From an uncultured Bacteroidales bacterium (GTDB lineage Bacteria > Bacteroidota > Bacteroidia > Bacteroidales > Bacteroidaceae): DNA of 47,776 nt. The translations under genes were made by a program, and so were the position numbers. The stretch covers positions 1 to 47,776 of the forward strand of contig CADCIQ010000022.1 of assembly GCA_902801425.1 (NCBI GenBank), read 5' to 3'. A model generated the notes under the pieces. That model made no database searches, was not told the origin of the DNA, and saw only the letters and a program-made list of their open reading frames with translations. Shown here piece after piece: positions 34,023 to 40,852 of the stretch. The stretch's first letter is position 1. Each line of letters starts with the position of its first letter.

Positions 34023-34766
34023 ATGACAGATATTCTTTCTGCCTTTGCCCCTATCTCCTTAGAACAGATGAGCGGGGTGAAACTAATGAACCGAACGGAC
34101 ACTAAGTTCGTGACAAACAGGACAAAACTGTACCAACTATTAAAGCTGGCACAGCAAGACTATTACATTCAGGAAATTGATGGAGAGCGTAATCTGGAGT
34201 ATGACACTACATACTTCGACACCCGCGCTTTCGACATGTACAACCAACATCAATGGGGACATACTAACCGACAGAAAATCCGTTTTCGCACCTACTGCAT
34301 CTCAGGATTGCAGTTCATGGAGGTTAAGACAAAGAACAACCACGGACGCACGAAGAAGAAGCGTATCGAGGTAACTGACATGGATGTGCTCGAAAAACAG
34401 AAACACGAATTTCTTTCCAAGCACCTACGCTACGAAGCCGACACTCTGCAACCTGCACTCAATAACCATTTCTCTCGTATAACATTAGTAAACAAAGGGA
34501 AAACGGAACGCCTAACCATAGACTCAGCCCTCAGCTTCCACAACCTGCAAAGCGACAAGCACATGGATATGGGTGCCCTCGTGATCATAGAACTGAAAAG
34601 AGACGGTCTGGTAAGTTCTCCAGTACTGGATATGCTTCGACAACTTCGCATTCATCCACACGGATTCTCAAAATACTGTATGGGGTCGGCTCTCACAAAC
34701 CCACAGCTACCAACCAACCGTTTTAAACGTAAACTTATCGAAATAAGGAAGATAATAAACAATTAA
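34023..34766 (+). CDS. VTC-domain polyphosphate polymerase-like protein
   Basis: This 247-residue protein resembles the VTC/CYTH-type polyphosphate polymerase domain. LMNRTDTKFVTNRTKL carries the first basic strand, LEYDTTYFDTRAFDMYNQHQWG is the typical second block, and RQKIRFRTYC, FMEVKTKNNHGRTKKKRIEV supply the basic and acidic residues that line the tunnel. VIIELKRDG, then FSKYCMG near the end, complete the fold. Eukaryotic VTC4 makes polyphosphate from ATP in such a tunnel; bacterial activity is inferred. The gene heads a run with DUF4956, DUF2490 and a Cthe_2159-like lipoprotein, an association seen with VTC-like genes in many bacteria. Confidence 0.85.
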   Translation: MTDILSAFAPISLEQMSGVKLMNRTDTKFVTNRTKLYQLLKLAQQDYYIQEIDGERNLEYDTTYFDTRAFDMYNQHQWGHTNRQKIRFRTYCISGLQFMEVKTKNNHGRTKKKRIEVTDMDVLEKQKHEFLSKHLRYEADTLQPALNNHFSRITLVNKGKTERLTIDSALSFHNLQSDKHMDMGALVIIELKRDGLVSSPVLDMLRQLRIHPHGFSKYCMGSALTNPQLPTNRFKRKLIEIRKIINN

Positions 34767-34843
34767 CAACTAATAATTAACAACTAACATGTCTTTCGTA
34801 CTCCAGCTCCCTATGGGAGAGGACGAGGGGAGAGGCAGAATCA
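34755..34843. repeat. 7-bp array followed by a single GC-rich arm
   Basis: ACAATTA, ACAACTA, ATAATTA, ACAACTA units (7-bp period) run from 34755 to 34788. They end at ATG 34789, an alternative start of the next gene. A lone GC-rich arm (CTCCCTATGGGAGAGGACGAG type) follows at 34799-34843. No partner arm was found. Confidence 0.5.
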
Positions 34844-34854
34844 AAATTTTATAC

Positions 34855-35538
34855 ATGCAAGAACTATTTTCTGCTGGCTTTGCCGACACTCTGCTGAGAT
34901 TTCTTCTCTGCTTCCTGATCAACTGGATCATAGTTAAGTTCCTTTACTACAAGAAGAGCAAGCGCCGCGACTTCTTCTTTACCTTCATGATAATATCTGT
35001 TGCGATATTCTTCCTCGTCTATCTGATGATGGGCATGGATCGAGGCAAGGCGACAATGGGCGTAGGTCTTGGACTCTTCGGAATCTTCAGCATCATGCGC
35101 TACCGTACTGACACCATGCCTGTACGAGAGATGACCTATCTCTTCGTAGTAGTTTGCTTGTCTGTCATCCATGCAATGGCAAACTCTATGGGCGTTGACG
35201 AGAACGGCAAGATGGTCGGCACGCCAATCATCGAACTCATGGCAATAGACACTATCGTAATAGCTGCTATCGTTATGTTCGAGCGCACACTCAAGGTAAG
35301 CGCATCTAAGCTCGTGCAATACGACCGCATAGAATTAGTAAAGCCAGAGCGTCGCCAGGAACTCATCGCAGACCTTGAAGAGCGTCTCGGCTTGCAGATT
35401 ATTAAAGTCGAGGTGGGAGCCATAGATTTCCTGCGCGACATGGCTATTGTACGCATCTACTACCAGCATGAAGGCATCGTTGACAAGGATCTGAACGAAA
35501 AGATTAAACTTAAGAACACAGACTATGCGAATATCTGA
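34855..35538 (+). CDS. DUF4956 domain membrane protein
   Basis: The start was set at 34855 (MQELFSAGFADTLLRFLLCF), giving 227 residues. An in-frame ATG at 34789 would add 22 residues that merely translate a 7-bp array and a GC-rich repeat. Four hydrophobic helices are seen (about 10-28, 38-60, 64-80, 96-115), with the family phrase MGMDRGKATMGVGLGLFGIFSIMRYRTDTMPVREMTYLF. A cytosolic C-terminal domain of about 90 residues contains ERLGLQIIKVEVGAIDFLRD. DUF4956 genes commonly follow VTC polymerase genes, suggesting a membrane partner for polyphosphate synthesis or export. Confidence 0.88.
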   Translation: MQELFSAGFADTLLRFLLCFLINWIIVKFLYYKKSKRRDFFFTFMIISVAIFFLVYLMMGMDRGKATMGVGLGLFGIFSIMRYRTDTMPVREMTYLFVVVCLSVIHAMANSMGVDENGKMVGTPIIELMAIDTIVIAAIVMFERTLKVSASKLVQYDRIELVKPERRQELIADLEERLGLQIIKVEVGAIDFLRDMAIVRIYYQHEGIVDKDLNEKIKLKNTDYANI

Positions 35539-36277
35539 TAGAATAATATCGGCTACTTTCATGGCATTCATGAGCCTGACGGCAACTGCACAGAGCGAGG
35601 GCGGACTTGTTGCCGCCCTTGAGGCCGAGAAGAAATTAGACAAGAAACTGTCAATTGAAGCAGAGGCAGAACTGCGCACTCGCAATGACTTCAAGACCAT
35701 GGATCGCTGGAGCATCGGTCTTGGTGCATCTTATAAGTTCAATAAATGGATAAAAGCTGATGCAGGCTACACGTTCCTTAACACGAACTTCCACGAGGAC
35801 ATCAGTCTAAAAAGCAATGGCAACTACAACAACTGGCGACCTTCATACTGGGGCATCCGTCATCGTATGCATGCCTCAATGACAGGAACTTACAAGTTTA
35901 GCAACAATCTGCGCATCTCCCTTCGTGAACGCTGGCAATACACTTACCGTCCAGAAAAGACCGTAACACGCTGGGATTTCGACAACTCATGGTGGGAGGA
36001 CAAGGCGCGTGGTGCAAAGGGCAAGAACCAGTTACGTTCACGCCTTCAAGTAGAATATGACAAAAAAAAGGCACTCTTTACCCCATACGCAAGTGCAGAG
36101 TTTTATAATGCCCTTGCTATCGAGAAAATTCGCTATACAGTTGGTACTGACATCAACGTAAAGAAGAACCATACTTTCAACATCTTCTATCGTTATCAGA
36201 ACATGAAGAACGTAGAGGATGACGAATACGAACCTGATATGCACTACTTAGGAGTAGGATATAAGGTTAAATTTTAA
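35525..36277 (+). CDS. DUF2490 outer-membrane beta-barrel-like protein
   Basis: This 250-residue protein has a signal peptide (MRISDRIISATFMAFMSLTA, cleavage near ATAQ). The mature part consists of alternating amphipathic strands such as KLSIEAEAELRTRND, WSIGLGASYKFNKWIKADAGYTF and YKFSNNLRISLRERWQYTYR. It ends in the terminal strand HYLGVGYKVKF with an aromatic last residue, as expected for an outer-membrane barrel. This matches DUF2490. The start overlaps the DUF4956 gene by 14 bases, so the two are translationally linked. It may give the cluster an outer-membrane component. Confidence 0.85.
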   Translation: MRISDRIISATFMAFMSLTATAQSEGGLVAALEAEKKLDKKLSIEAEAELRTRNDFKTMDRWSIGLGASYKFNKWIKADAGYTFLNTNFHEDISLKSNGNYNNWRPSYWGIRHRMHASMTGTYKFSNNLRISLRERWQYTYRPEKTVTRWDFDNSWWEDKARGAKGKNQLRSRLQVEYDKKKALFTPYASAEFYNALAIEKIRYTVGTDINVKKNHTFNIFYRYQNMKNVEDDEYEPDMHYLGVGYKVKF

Positions 36278-36279
36278 AG

Positions 36280-36452
36280 CGGCCTCTCCCCCCGCCCTCC
36301 CCCGTAGGGAGGGAGCCGGAGCGCAAAAAACAAATCACAAAAAAAAGGAAATTATTTTATGAAAAAACGACATAATATACTATCTAAAATTTCAGGGTGC
36401 CTTTCGCATTCCGGCTCCCTCTCTACGGGAGAGGGCGGGGGGAGAGGCCTCC
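36280..36452. repeat. GC-rich inverted repeat pair 6 (DUF2490 - lipoprotein)
   Basis: The arms at 36280-36323 and 36407-36452 are near-identical inverted copies (core CCCCCCGCCCTCCCCCGTAG and its inverse). The right arm lies inside the next gene and encodes residues 17-32 of its signal region. Confidence 0.85.
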
Positions 36453-37540
36453 TCGTTGGCCTTTCTTTTTTAGCCTTTCTCTTCTCCTCCTGCCAATCCG
36501 ACGACACAGATTTCAGCGCATACACCGACAATCCGGTCAATACCATCCACATCACTTATAGCGGAAATACCGCTACGGTAACTGGCGACAACAAAAACTA
36601 TGTCACGATAAAGGGGGCGGATGTGATTGTAAACACTGGTAGCCAAACCGACTCACTCTTGCTCATATTGAGCGGCTCTACATCCGACGGTTCTCTGCTA
36701 GTCTATAGAGAAAAGAAATACGGAATCCAGCTAAACGGCGTGACTATCCATAATGCTGACGGTCCTGCCATAAACAACCAATGCGGCAAGTCCCTCTATA
36801 TGGAGGTAGTTGCAGGTACAACAAACACCATTACAGACGGCACAACATACGCAGAACAGGCTTACGACCAGAAAGGTACACTCTTCAGCGAAGGACAGAT
36901 CTATTTCCTTGGCACAGGCACTCTCAACGTAACAGGAAACAGCCGTCACGCCATTGCTTGCGATGACTACATCGTGATGAACCAAAATACTACACTCAAC
37001 GTAAACTGCACATCAGGCAACGGCATCAAGGTGAACGATGGTCTCTGGATTAGCAATGGCAGACTCGACATTGATGTATCAAGCGAGGCTGGACGAGGTA
37101 TCAAATGCGACTCCGTAGTAGTGATAAGCGGTGGTAACATCACTATCAACACCACAGGCGATGATGTCTATGAGCCTGCGGAATCAGATTACAGTAGTGC
37201 AGCTTGCATCAAGTGCGATTATCCTTTCACCATGTCGGGCGGTACCCTCACCATGACTAGTAGCGGAGACGGTGGCAAGGGGCTCAACTGCGACGGCTCT
37301 GTAACCATAAGCGGTGGCACTTTCAGCGCGATTACATCAGGCGACAACGACAACTCTAAGCCAAAGGCTGTCAAAGGTAATGGCATAACCGTAAGTGGAG
37401 GCTCTTTCTATGCCAAAGTAGATAAGGGCTGGGCTTGTGATAACTGCATAGAGTCAGACACCCCGTCCGACCGCCTCACAGTCGTTGGCACTCCGTCATC
37501 ATCTTCAATCACGAAGAAAGAAGTTAAAATCACATATTAA
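36359..37540 (+). CDS. Cthe_2159-like carbohydrate-binding beta-helix lipoprotein
   Basis: This 393-residue protein has an unusual lipoprotein signal. A basic start MKKRHNILSK is followed by a repeat-encoded stretch (SHSGSLSTGEGGGRGLL), then the hydrophobic segment GLSFLAFLFSSC with C45. The sequence after the cysteine (QSDDTD) resembles the Bacteroidetes surface-export signal. The mature part has many right-handed beta-helix turns with phrases AINNQCGKSLY, GIKVNDGLWIS, VVISGGNITIN, FTMSGGTLTM, VTISGGTFSAI and ITVSGGSFYAK, typical of the DUF4353/Cthe_2159 family, which binds polygalacturonate. Proteins of this family often sit beside VTC and DUF4956 genes. A surface location is inferred. Confidence 0.85.
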   Translation: MKKRHNILSKISGCLSHSGSLSTGEGGGRGLLVGLSFLAFLFSSCQSDDTDFSAYTDNPVNTIHITYSGNTATVTGDNKNYVTIKGADVIVNTGSQTDSLLLILSGSTSDGSLLVYREKKYGIQLNGVTIHNADGPAINNQCGKSLYMEVVAGTTNTITDGTTYAEQAYDQKGTLFSEGQIYFLGTGTLNVTGNSRHAIACDDYIVMNQNTTLNVNCTSGNGIKVNDGLWISNGRLDIDVSSEAGRGIKCDSVVVISGGNITINTTGDDVYEPAESDYSSAACIKCDYPFTMSGGTLTMTSSGDGGKGLNCDGSVTISGGTFSAITSGDNDNSKPKAVKGNGITVSGGSFYAKVDKGWACDNCIESDTPSDRLTVVGTPSSSSITKKEVKITY

Positions 37541-37562
37541 TTTATTCAACTTTTGCAAGTTT

Positions 37563-37643
37563 AAGGAGTGAAAGGAGTACAAGACGATAGTTTTATCGTC
37601 CCAAAGTATCGTCTTGAACTCCATGTACTCCTCGAACTCCTTA
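37563..37643. repeat. Inverted 9-bp tandem arrays
   Basis: The left arm is AAGGAGTGA, AAGGAGTAC, AAG (37563-37583). The right arm is GAACTCCAT, GTACTCCTC, GAACTCCTT (37616-37643). Between them CAAGACGATA and TATCGTCTTG are exact inverses. Confidence 0.7.
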
Positions 37644-37699
37644 CAAGTTGAGCTTGCGAAACTTGAGTAAAGAACCAATAATAAATAGTAAAATCCATT

Positions 37700-38203
37700 A
37701 TGAAAAAAATATCTAAAAAAATCGCCCTTGGAGGGCTTGGGAGATTCTTCTTTATCCTCCTTCTCTCCCTCTTCACCCTCACCACCGCCCATGCACAGGA
37801 TGCGAAGGAACTATACAAGAAAGGTAAGGAACTATACGATGCAAAGAAATACAATGAGGCTTTTCCTATCTTGAAAACAGCAGCCGACAAAGGCAACAAA
37901 AAGGCGCAGTATCGTGTGGGGCGCTGCTATGCCAAGGGCAAGGGTGTGAAAGAAGACAAAACCATAGCCTTCCAATGGTACACCAAGTCTGCAAAGCAAG
38001 ACTATGCCAAGGCTCAGTATGCTTTAGGCAGATGCTACATGAAAGGTAACGGCACCACAGCCGACCCACAGAAAGCAAAGACATGGCTCTCCAAGGCAAT
38101 CAAAAACCCCAAGGATGGCGATGAGATACTGAAAGAAATCAAGGAAAAAGCCAAGGAAGGCGATGAAGATGCAAAGAACATCCTGAAAATAGTAGGGAAG
38201 TAA
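37700..38203 (+). CDS. Exported Sel1-repeat protein
   Basis: This 167-residue protein has a signal peptide (MKKISKKIALGGLGRFFFIL, cleavage near AHAQ). Sel1/TPR helices follow: a degenerate first unit (KYNEAFPILKTAADKGNKKA) and two clear units (QYRVGRCYAKGKGVKEDKTIA and QYALGRCYMKGNGTTADPQKA). The end is a Lys/Glu-rich helix. The GGLGR stretch before the hydrophobic core is reminiscent of a GC-rich repeat remnant (GGAGGGCTTGGGAG in the DNA). The role is unknown, probably a periplasmic scaffold. The gene closes the cluster that starts with the VTC-like polymerase, 160 bases after the previous gene, but membership is uncertain. Confidence 0.8.
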   Translation: MKKISKKIALGGLGRFFFILLLSLFTLTTAHAQDAKELYKKGKELYDAKKYNEAFPILKTAADKGNKKAQYRVGRCYAKGKGVKEDKTIAFQWYTKSAKQDYAKAQYALGRCYMKGNGTTADPQKAKTWLSKAIKNPKDGDEILKEIKEKAKEGDEDAKNILKIVGK

Positions 38204-38236
38204 CATCACGCTATCCCACCTTTCTATCTAAGGAAT

Positions 38237-38309
38237 GTGAGTTCGATGAAAACAAGCGCAGTCGGTTTTAGCAGTATGCAGCTTGCTATAAAGGAATCGT
38301 CGAACTCAC
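38237..38309. mobile_element. Short element with 13-bp terminal inverted repeats
   Basis: GTGAGTTCGATGA (38237-38249) and TCGTCGAACTCAC (38297-38309) are inverted with one mismatch and match the ends of the 191-bp element at 7980-8172. The interior is 47 bp and unrelated. It is probably an internally deleted relative. Confidence 0.65.
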
Positions 38310-38454
38310 ATGAATTTCCGCATTTTTTCACCGATTTCCCCTTGTTTTTTCTGTAAAAAAGAGGGGATAAGTGACAAAATACACTCTTTTTTGGTAATTT
38401 TTACGTAAAATTAGCACGTTATTTCCAACTTTTTTGTATCTTTTCACCCGAAGT

Positions 38455-38675
38455 CTTACATTTTAAAATCTTGACACTTAATGTCGCACACAGAGAGACA
38501 TATTATAAACCTTGTTAAGTAAGAGCAGAAAACGGTCGAATATTTTGGTCGTTTAAATATTTTGCTACTCTCTTAGGTACTCACCTACAATAGTTTACGC
38601 AACAATCTGCCACGCGCGGGCGCGATAATATGCGGCTTCCCTTGCAATAATGCAAGGGAAGCCGCATTATGTTTT
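38455..38675 (+). ncRNA. Candidate structured RNA ending in a strong hairpin
   Basis: No reading frame fits this stretch, but it folds well by eye. AGAGAG (38492-38497) can pair with CTCTCT (38568-38573). Inside, AGTA, GCA and AAACG (38519-38533) match CGTTT, TGC and TACT (38550-38569), giving a long interrupted rod. The stretch ends at the perfect hairpin 38631-38666. A -7-like TATCTTTT lies at about 38438. It could be a free small RNA or the leader of the peptide gene at 38764. A 6S-like RNA cannot be ruled out. The boundaries are estimates. Confidence 0.3.
38631..38675. terminator. Strong terminator-like hairpin
   Basis: TGCGGCTTCCCTTGCA (38631-38646) and TGCAAGGGAAGCCGCA (38651-38666) form a perfect 16-bp stem with an ATAA loop, followed by TTATGTTTTG. 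Confidence 0.8.
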
Positions 38676-38763
38676 GTACCCATGAGAGGCACAGGCGGCA
38701 ATAAAATATAAGAACAATTATTATAAACCCCATTTCATACAATCTTTAATTCATAACAAGAAC

Positions 38764-38886
38764 ATGAAGAAAACAAATTACCAAAAACCAACGATGAGAC
38801 TCTTCAAGCTGAAACACCAGGCACGTCTGCTTGTTTCCAGTCAGGTAGATAATACCGGCGTACAAGCCTATACCTATACAGAATAA
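38764..38886 (+). CDS. Small peptide gene (40 residues) of a Bacteroidales short-peptide type
   Basis: The product begins MKKTNYQKPTMRLFKLKHQA and continues RLLVSSQVDNTGVQAYTYTE. The start MKK-x-Y-x-KP followed by a hydrophobic patch and LL-x-x-S is a pattern I associate with abundant, poorly studied short peptides of Bacteroides and Prevotella. The basic N-terminal half and neutral polar C-terminal half suggest a leader plus released or exposed tail, with a possible cleavage near LLVSS. There is no adjacent transporter or modifying enzyme. It is preceded by a 560-bp non-coding stretch with a strong hairpin, so it may be under attenuation. It is too short for standard gene finders. Confidence 0.55.
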   Translation: MKKTNYQKPTMRLFKLKHQARLLVSSQVDNTGVQAYTYTE

Positions 38887-39397
38887 CGATGAAGAATAGC
38901 ATCAAGTTGAAAATGCAAAGTGAAAAATCCCAAAATACTGATTATATCTGCTTGAGACTGTCTTGCAGATGAGATTTTACAAACCTGTATTTTTCATTTT
39001 TCCTGTTTTCTCTCTCCCTTTCATTCCAATGTCGCTCCTATGTAATTACCATTAAGATACAATTAAAATACGATTAAATTACCATAATAATACCATAGTT
39101 TATGGTATTATTATGGTATTATAATGGTAATATTATGGTATTATAATGGTATTATCATCGGGCTTAGTTAGGATGATCTTAGTTTCATTGACAAAGAAAC
39201 GGCATAAGTAAAGGTTATCGTCAGCGTATATAATACAACGTGGATTCGTCAAACGCAAGCCACATAGAGTAATGAGGAAAAGGGGTATAATAGCATTACA
39301 ATAAATCGCCTTTACGTGCGTTATATTTAATAATAAAGAAAAGAGTCGAAGGCCAAAAGCCTTAGACCTTAGTAAAAAGCAAACAACAAAAGTAAAT
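38887..39397. other. Non-coding stretch before aroA
   Basis: No gene is seen. The palindromic 11-bp array at 39046-39155 occupies the middle. The remaining sequence has no supported promoter or terminator, and a - strand frame at 39133-39507 runs into aroA and is a shadow. Confidence 0.5.
39046..39155. repeat. Palindromic 11-bp tandem repeat arms
   Basis: The left arm is 11-bp units TTACCATTAAG, ATACAATTAAA, ATACGATTAAA, TTACCATAATA. The right arm is 11-bp units TTATGGTATTA and TAATGGTAATA (five copies). It is the same type as the element at 8351-8461. Confidence 0.8.
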
Positions 39398-40657
39398 ATG
39401 CAATATAGACTATATGCCCCAAAGGCGATTGACAGTATAATAAATCTCCCTGCATCTAAAAGCATCAGCAACCGTGCTCTGGTCATCAATGCCCTCTCAG
39501 GCAGCAAGGAAACTCCTGAGAATCTAAGCGACTGTGACGATACTGATGTTATGGTGACAGCCTTGCGAGAAATGCCTTATGAGATAAACATCAAGGCGGC
39601 TGGTACTGCCATGCGTTTCACTACAGCCCTACTCTCCGTTACCGAGGGTGAGGAGCATATCATAACCGGCACAGACCGCATGAAGCATCGCCCTATCGAG
39701 GTACTCGTAAACGCCCTGCGCAACCTCGGTGCTGATATTGAATATGCAGAAGAAGAAGGTTTTCCTCCTTTGAAAATCCGCGGGAAAAAACTGGCTGGCG
39801 GTCTGCTTGAAATACCTGGCAACGTGTCCTCACAGTATATCTCGGCTCTGCTGATGATAGGCCCAAGACTTACAAATGGTCTTACGCTACGTCTTACAGG
39901 CGATATCATTTCCCGTCCTTACATAGAGATGACAATCTGCACAATGCAAGAGTTCGGTGCTGACGTGGAATGGACTGATGGCTCTACCATCCGCGTAAAC
40001 GCAGGAGGATATAAGGAACGCGCTTTCATCATAGAGAACGACTGGAGCGCATCAAGCTATTGGTATGAGATGGCGGCTCTGATGAATGCTGCTGGCAATA
40101 ATGCCGAGATTGCCCTTTCTGGACTCATGGACGGCTCTCGTCAGGGAGATTCAGACATTAGATATATGTTCAGCGTGCTTGGCGTGAAGACAGCCTTTGC
40201 CACGAGAAAGAAGCTCGTACCAACGAATGTTAGTCTCACGGCAAGGAAATGCACCCTGCCACGCTTTGACTTTGATTTTATAAATCAGCCTGATCTTGCC
40301 CAGACTCTTGTGGTTTGCACGGCATTAATGGGCATTCCTTTCCGCTTCTCTGGTCTTCAGACACTCCGCATCAAGGAAACCGACCGCATAGCGGCTCTTA
40401 AGAAGGAGATGAAGAAACTGGGTTATGTGCTCGATGACTCAGAAGAGGGTGTTCTCTCATGGGACGGCACTCGTTGTGAGCCTGATGCAGAACCTGCTAT
40501 TGATACTTACGAGGATCACCGTATGGCAATGGCGTTCGCCCCTGCCGCTATCCTCTTCCCTGGGCTTATAATCAATAATCCTGAGGTGGTTAGCAAGAGC
40601 TATCCAAAGTTCTGGGAGGATTTGGAAAAGGCGGGATGGGAGGTAAAAGCCAAATAA
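39398..40657 (+). CDS. aroA: 3-phosphoshikimate 1-carboxyvinyltransferase (EPSP synthase)
   Basis: This 419-residue enzyme transfers the enolpyruvyl group of phosphoenolpyruvate to shikimate 3-phosphate, the sixth step of chorismate synthesis. Signatures are LPASKSISNRALVINAL, AAGTAMRFTTALLS, DRMKHRPIEVLVNALRNLGA, NVSSQYISALLMI, FDFINQPDLAQTLV, LRIKETDRIAAL and YEDHRMAMAFAP. The phrase AAGTAMRF replaces the LGNAGTAMRP seen in E. coli, as in many Bacteroidetes enzymes. The start at ATG 39398 fits the family. It is followed at 88 bases by porW on the same strand; the gap contains half of a GC-rich inverted pair. Confidence 0.93.
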   Translation: MQYRLYAPKAIDSIINLPASKSISNRALVINALSGSKETPENLSDCDDTDVMVTALREMPYEINIKAAGTAMRFTTALLSVTEGEEHIITGTDRMKHRPIEVLVNALRNLGADIEYAEEEGFPPLKIRGKKLAGGLLEIPGNVSSQYISALLMIGPRLTNGLTLRLTGDIISRPYIEMTICTMQEFGADVEWTDGSTIRVNAGGYKERAFIIENDWSASSYWYEMAALMNAAGNNAEIALSGLMDGSRQGDSDIRYMFSVLGVKTAFATRKKLVPTNVSLTARKCTLPRFDFDFINQPDLAQTLVVCTALMGIPFRFSGLQTLRIKETDRIAALKKEMKKLGYVLDDSEEGVLSWDGTRCEPDAEPAIDTYEDHRMAMAFAPAAILFPGLIINNPEVVSKSYPKFWEDLEKAGWEVKAK

Positions 40658-40660
40658 GCA

Positions 40661-40852
40661 GACCCACCCCCCAGACCCCTCCCATAAAGGGAGGGGAGTA
40701 ATTACAATCTTCTAATCACAAGGATAAGACGGATTCATAACACCTTTGCCATCCATACGCACTATAATATGCGACATACTTTCGCTACTGACCTCAATAG
40801 CGAAAAGACTATCTACTCCCCTCCCTTTATGGGAGGGGCTGGGGGTGGGTCT
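40661..40852. repeat. GC-rich inverted repeat pair 7 (aroA-porW)
   Basis: The arms at 40661-40703 and 40814-40852 are near-identical inverted copies (core CCCTCCCATAAAGGGAGGGG and its inverse). The right arm lies inside porW and encodes residues 24-36 of the signal region. Confidence 0.85.

Noticed and set aside
34789-34854. Upstream ATG of the DUF4956 gene
   Set aside because: The added 22 residues are encoded by a 7-bp array and a GC-rich arm; the ATG at 34855 fits the family better.
38310-38408. 32-codon frame starting MNFRIFSPISP
   Set aside because: It is AT-driven, has no conserved pattern, overlaps the border of a repeat element and has no leader.
39133-39507. Opposite-strand frame before aroA (124 residues)
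   Set aside because: It overlaps the aroA start, and its composition follows the palindromic array.
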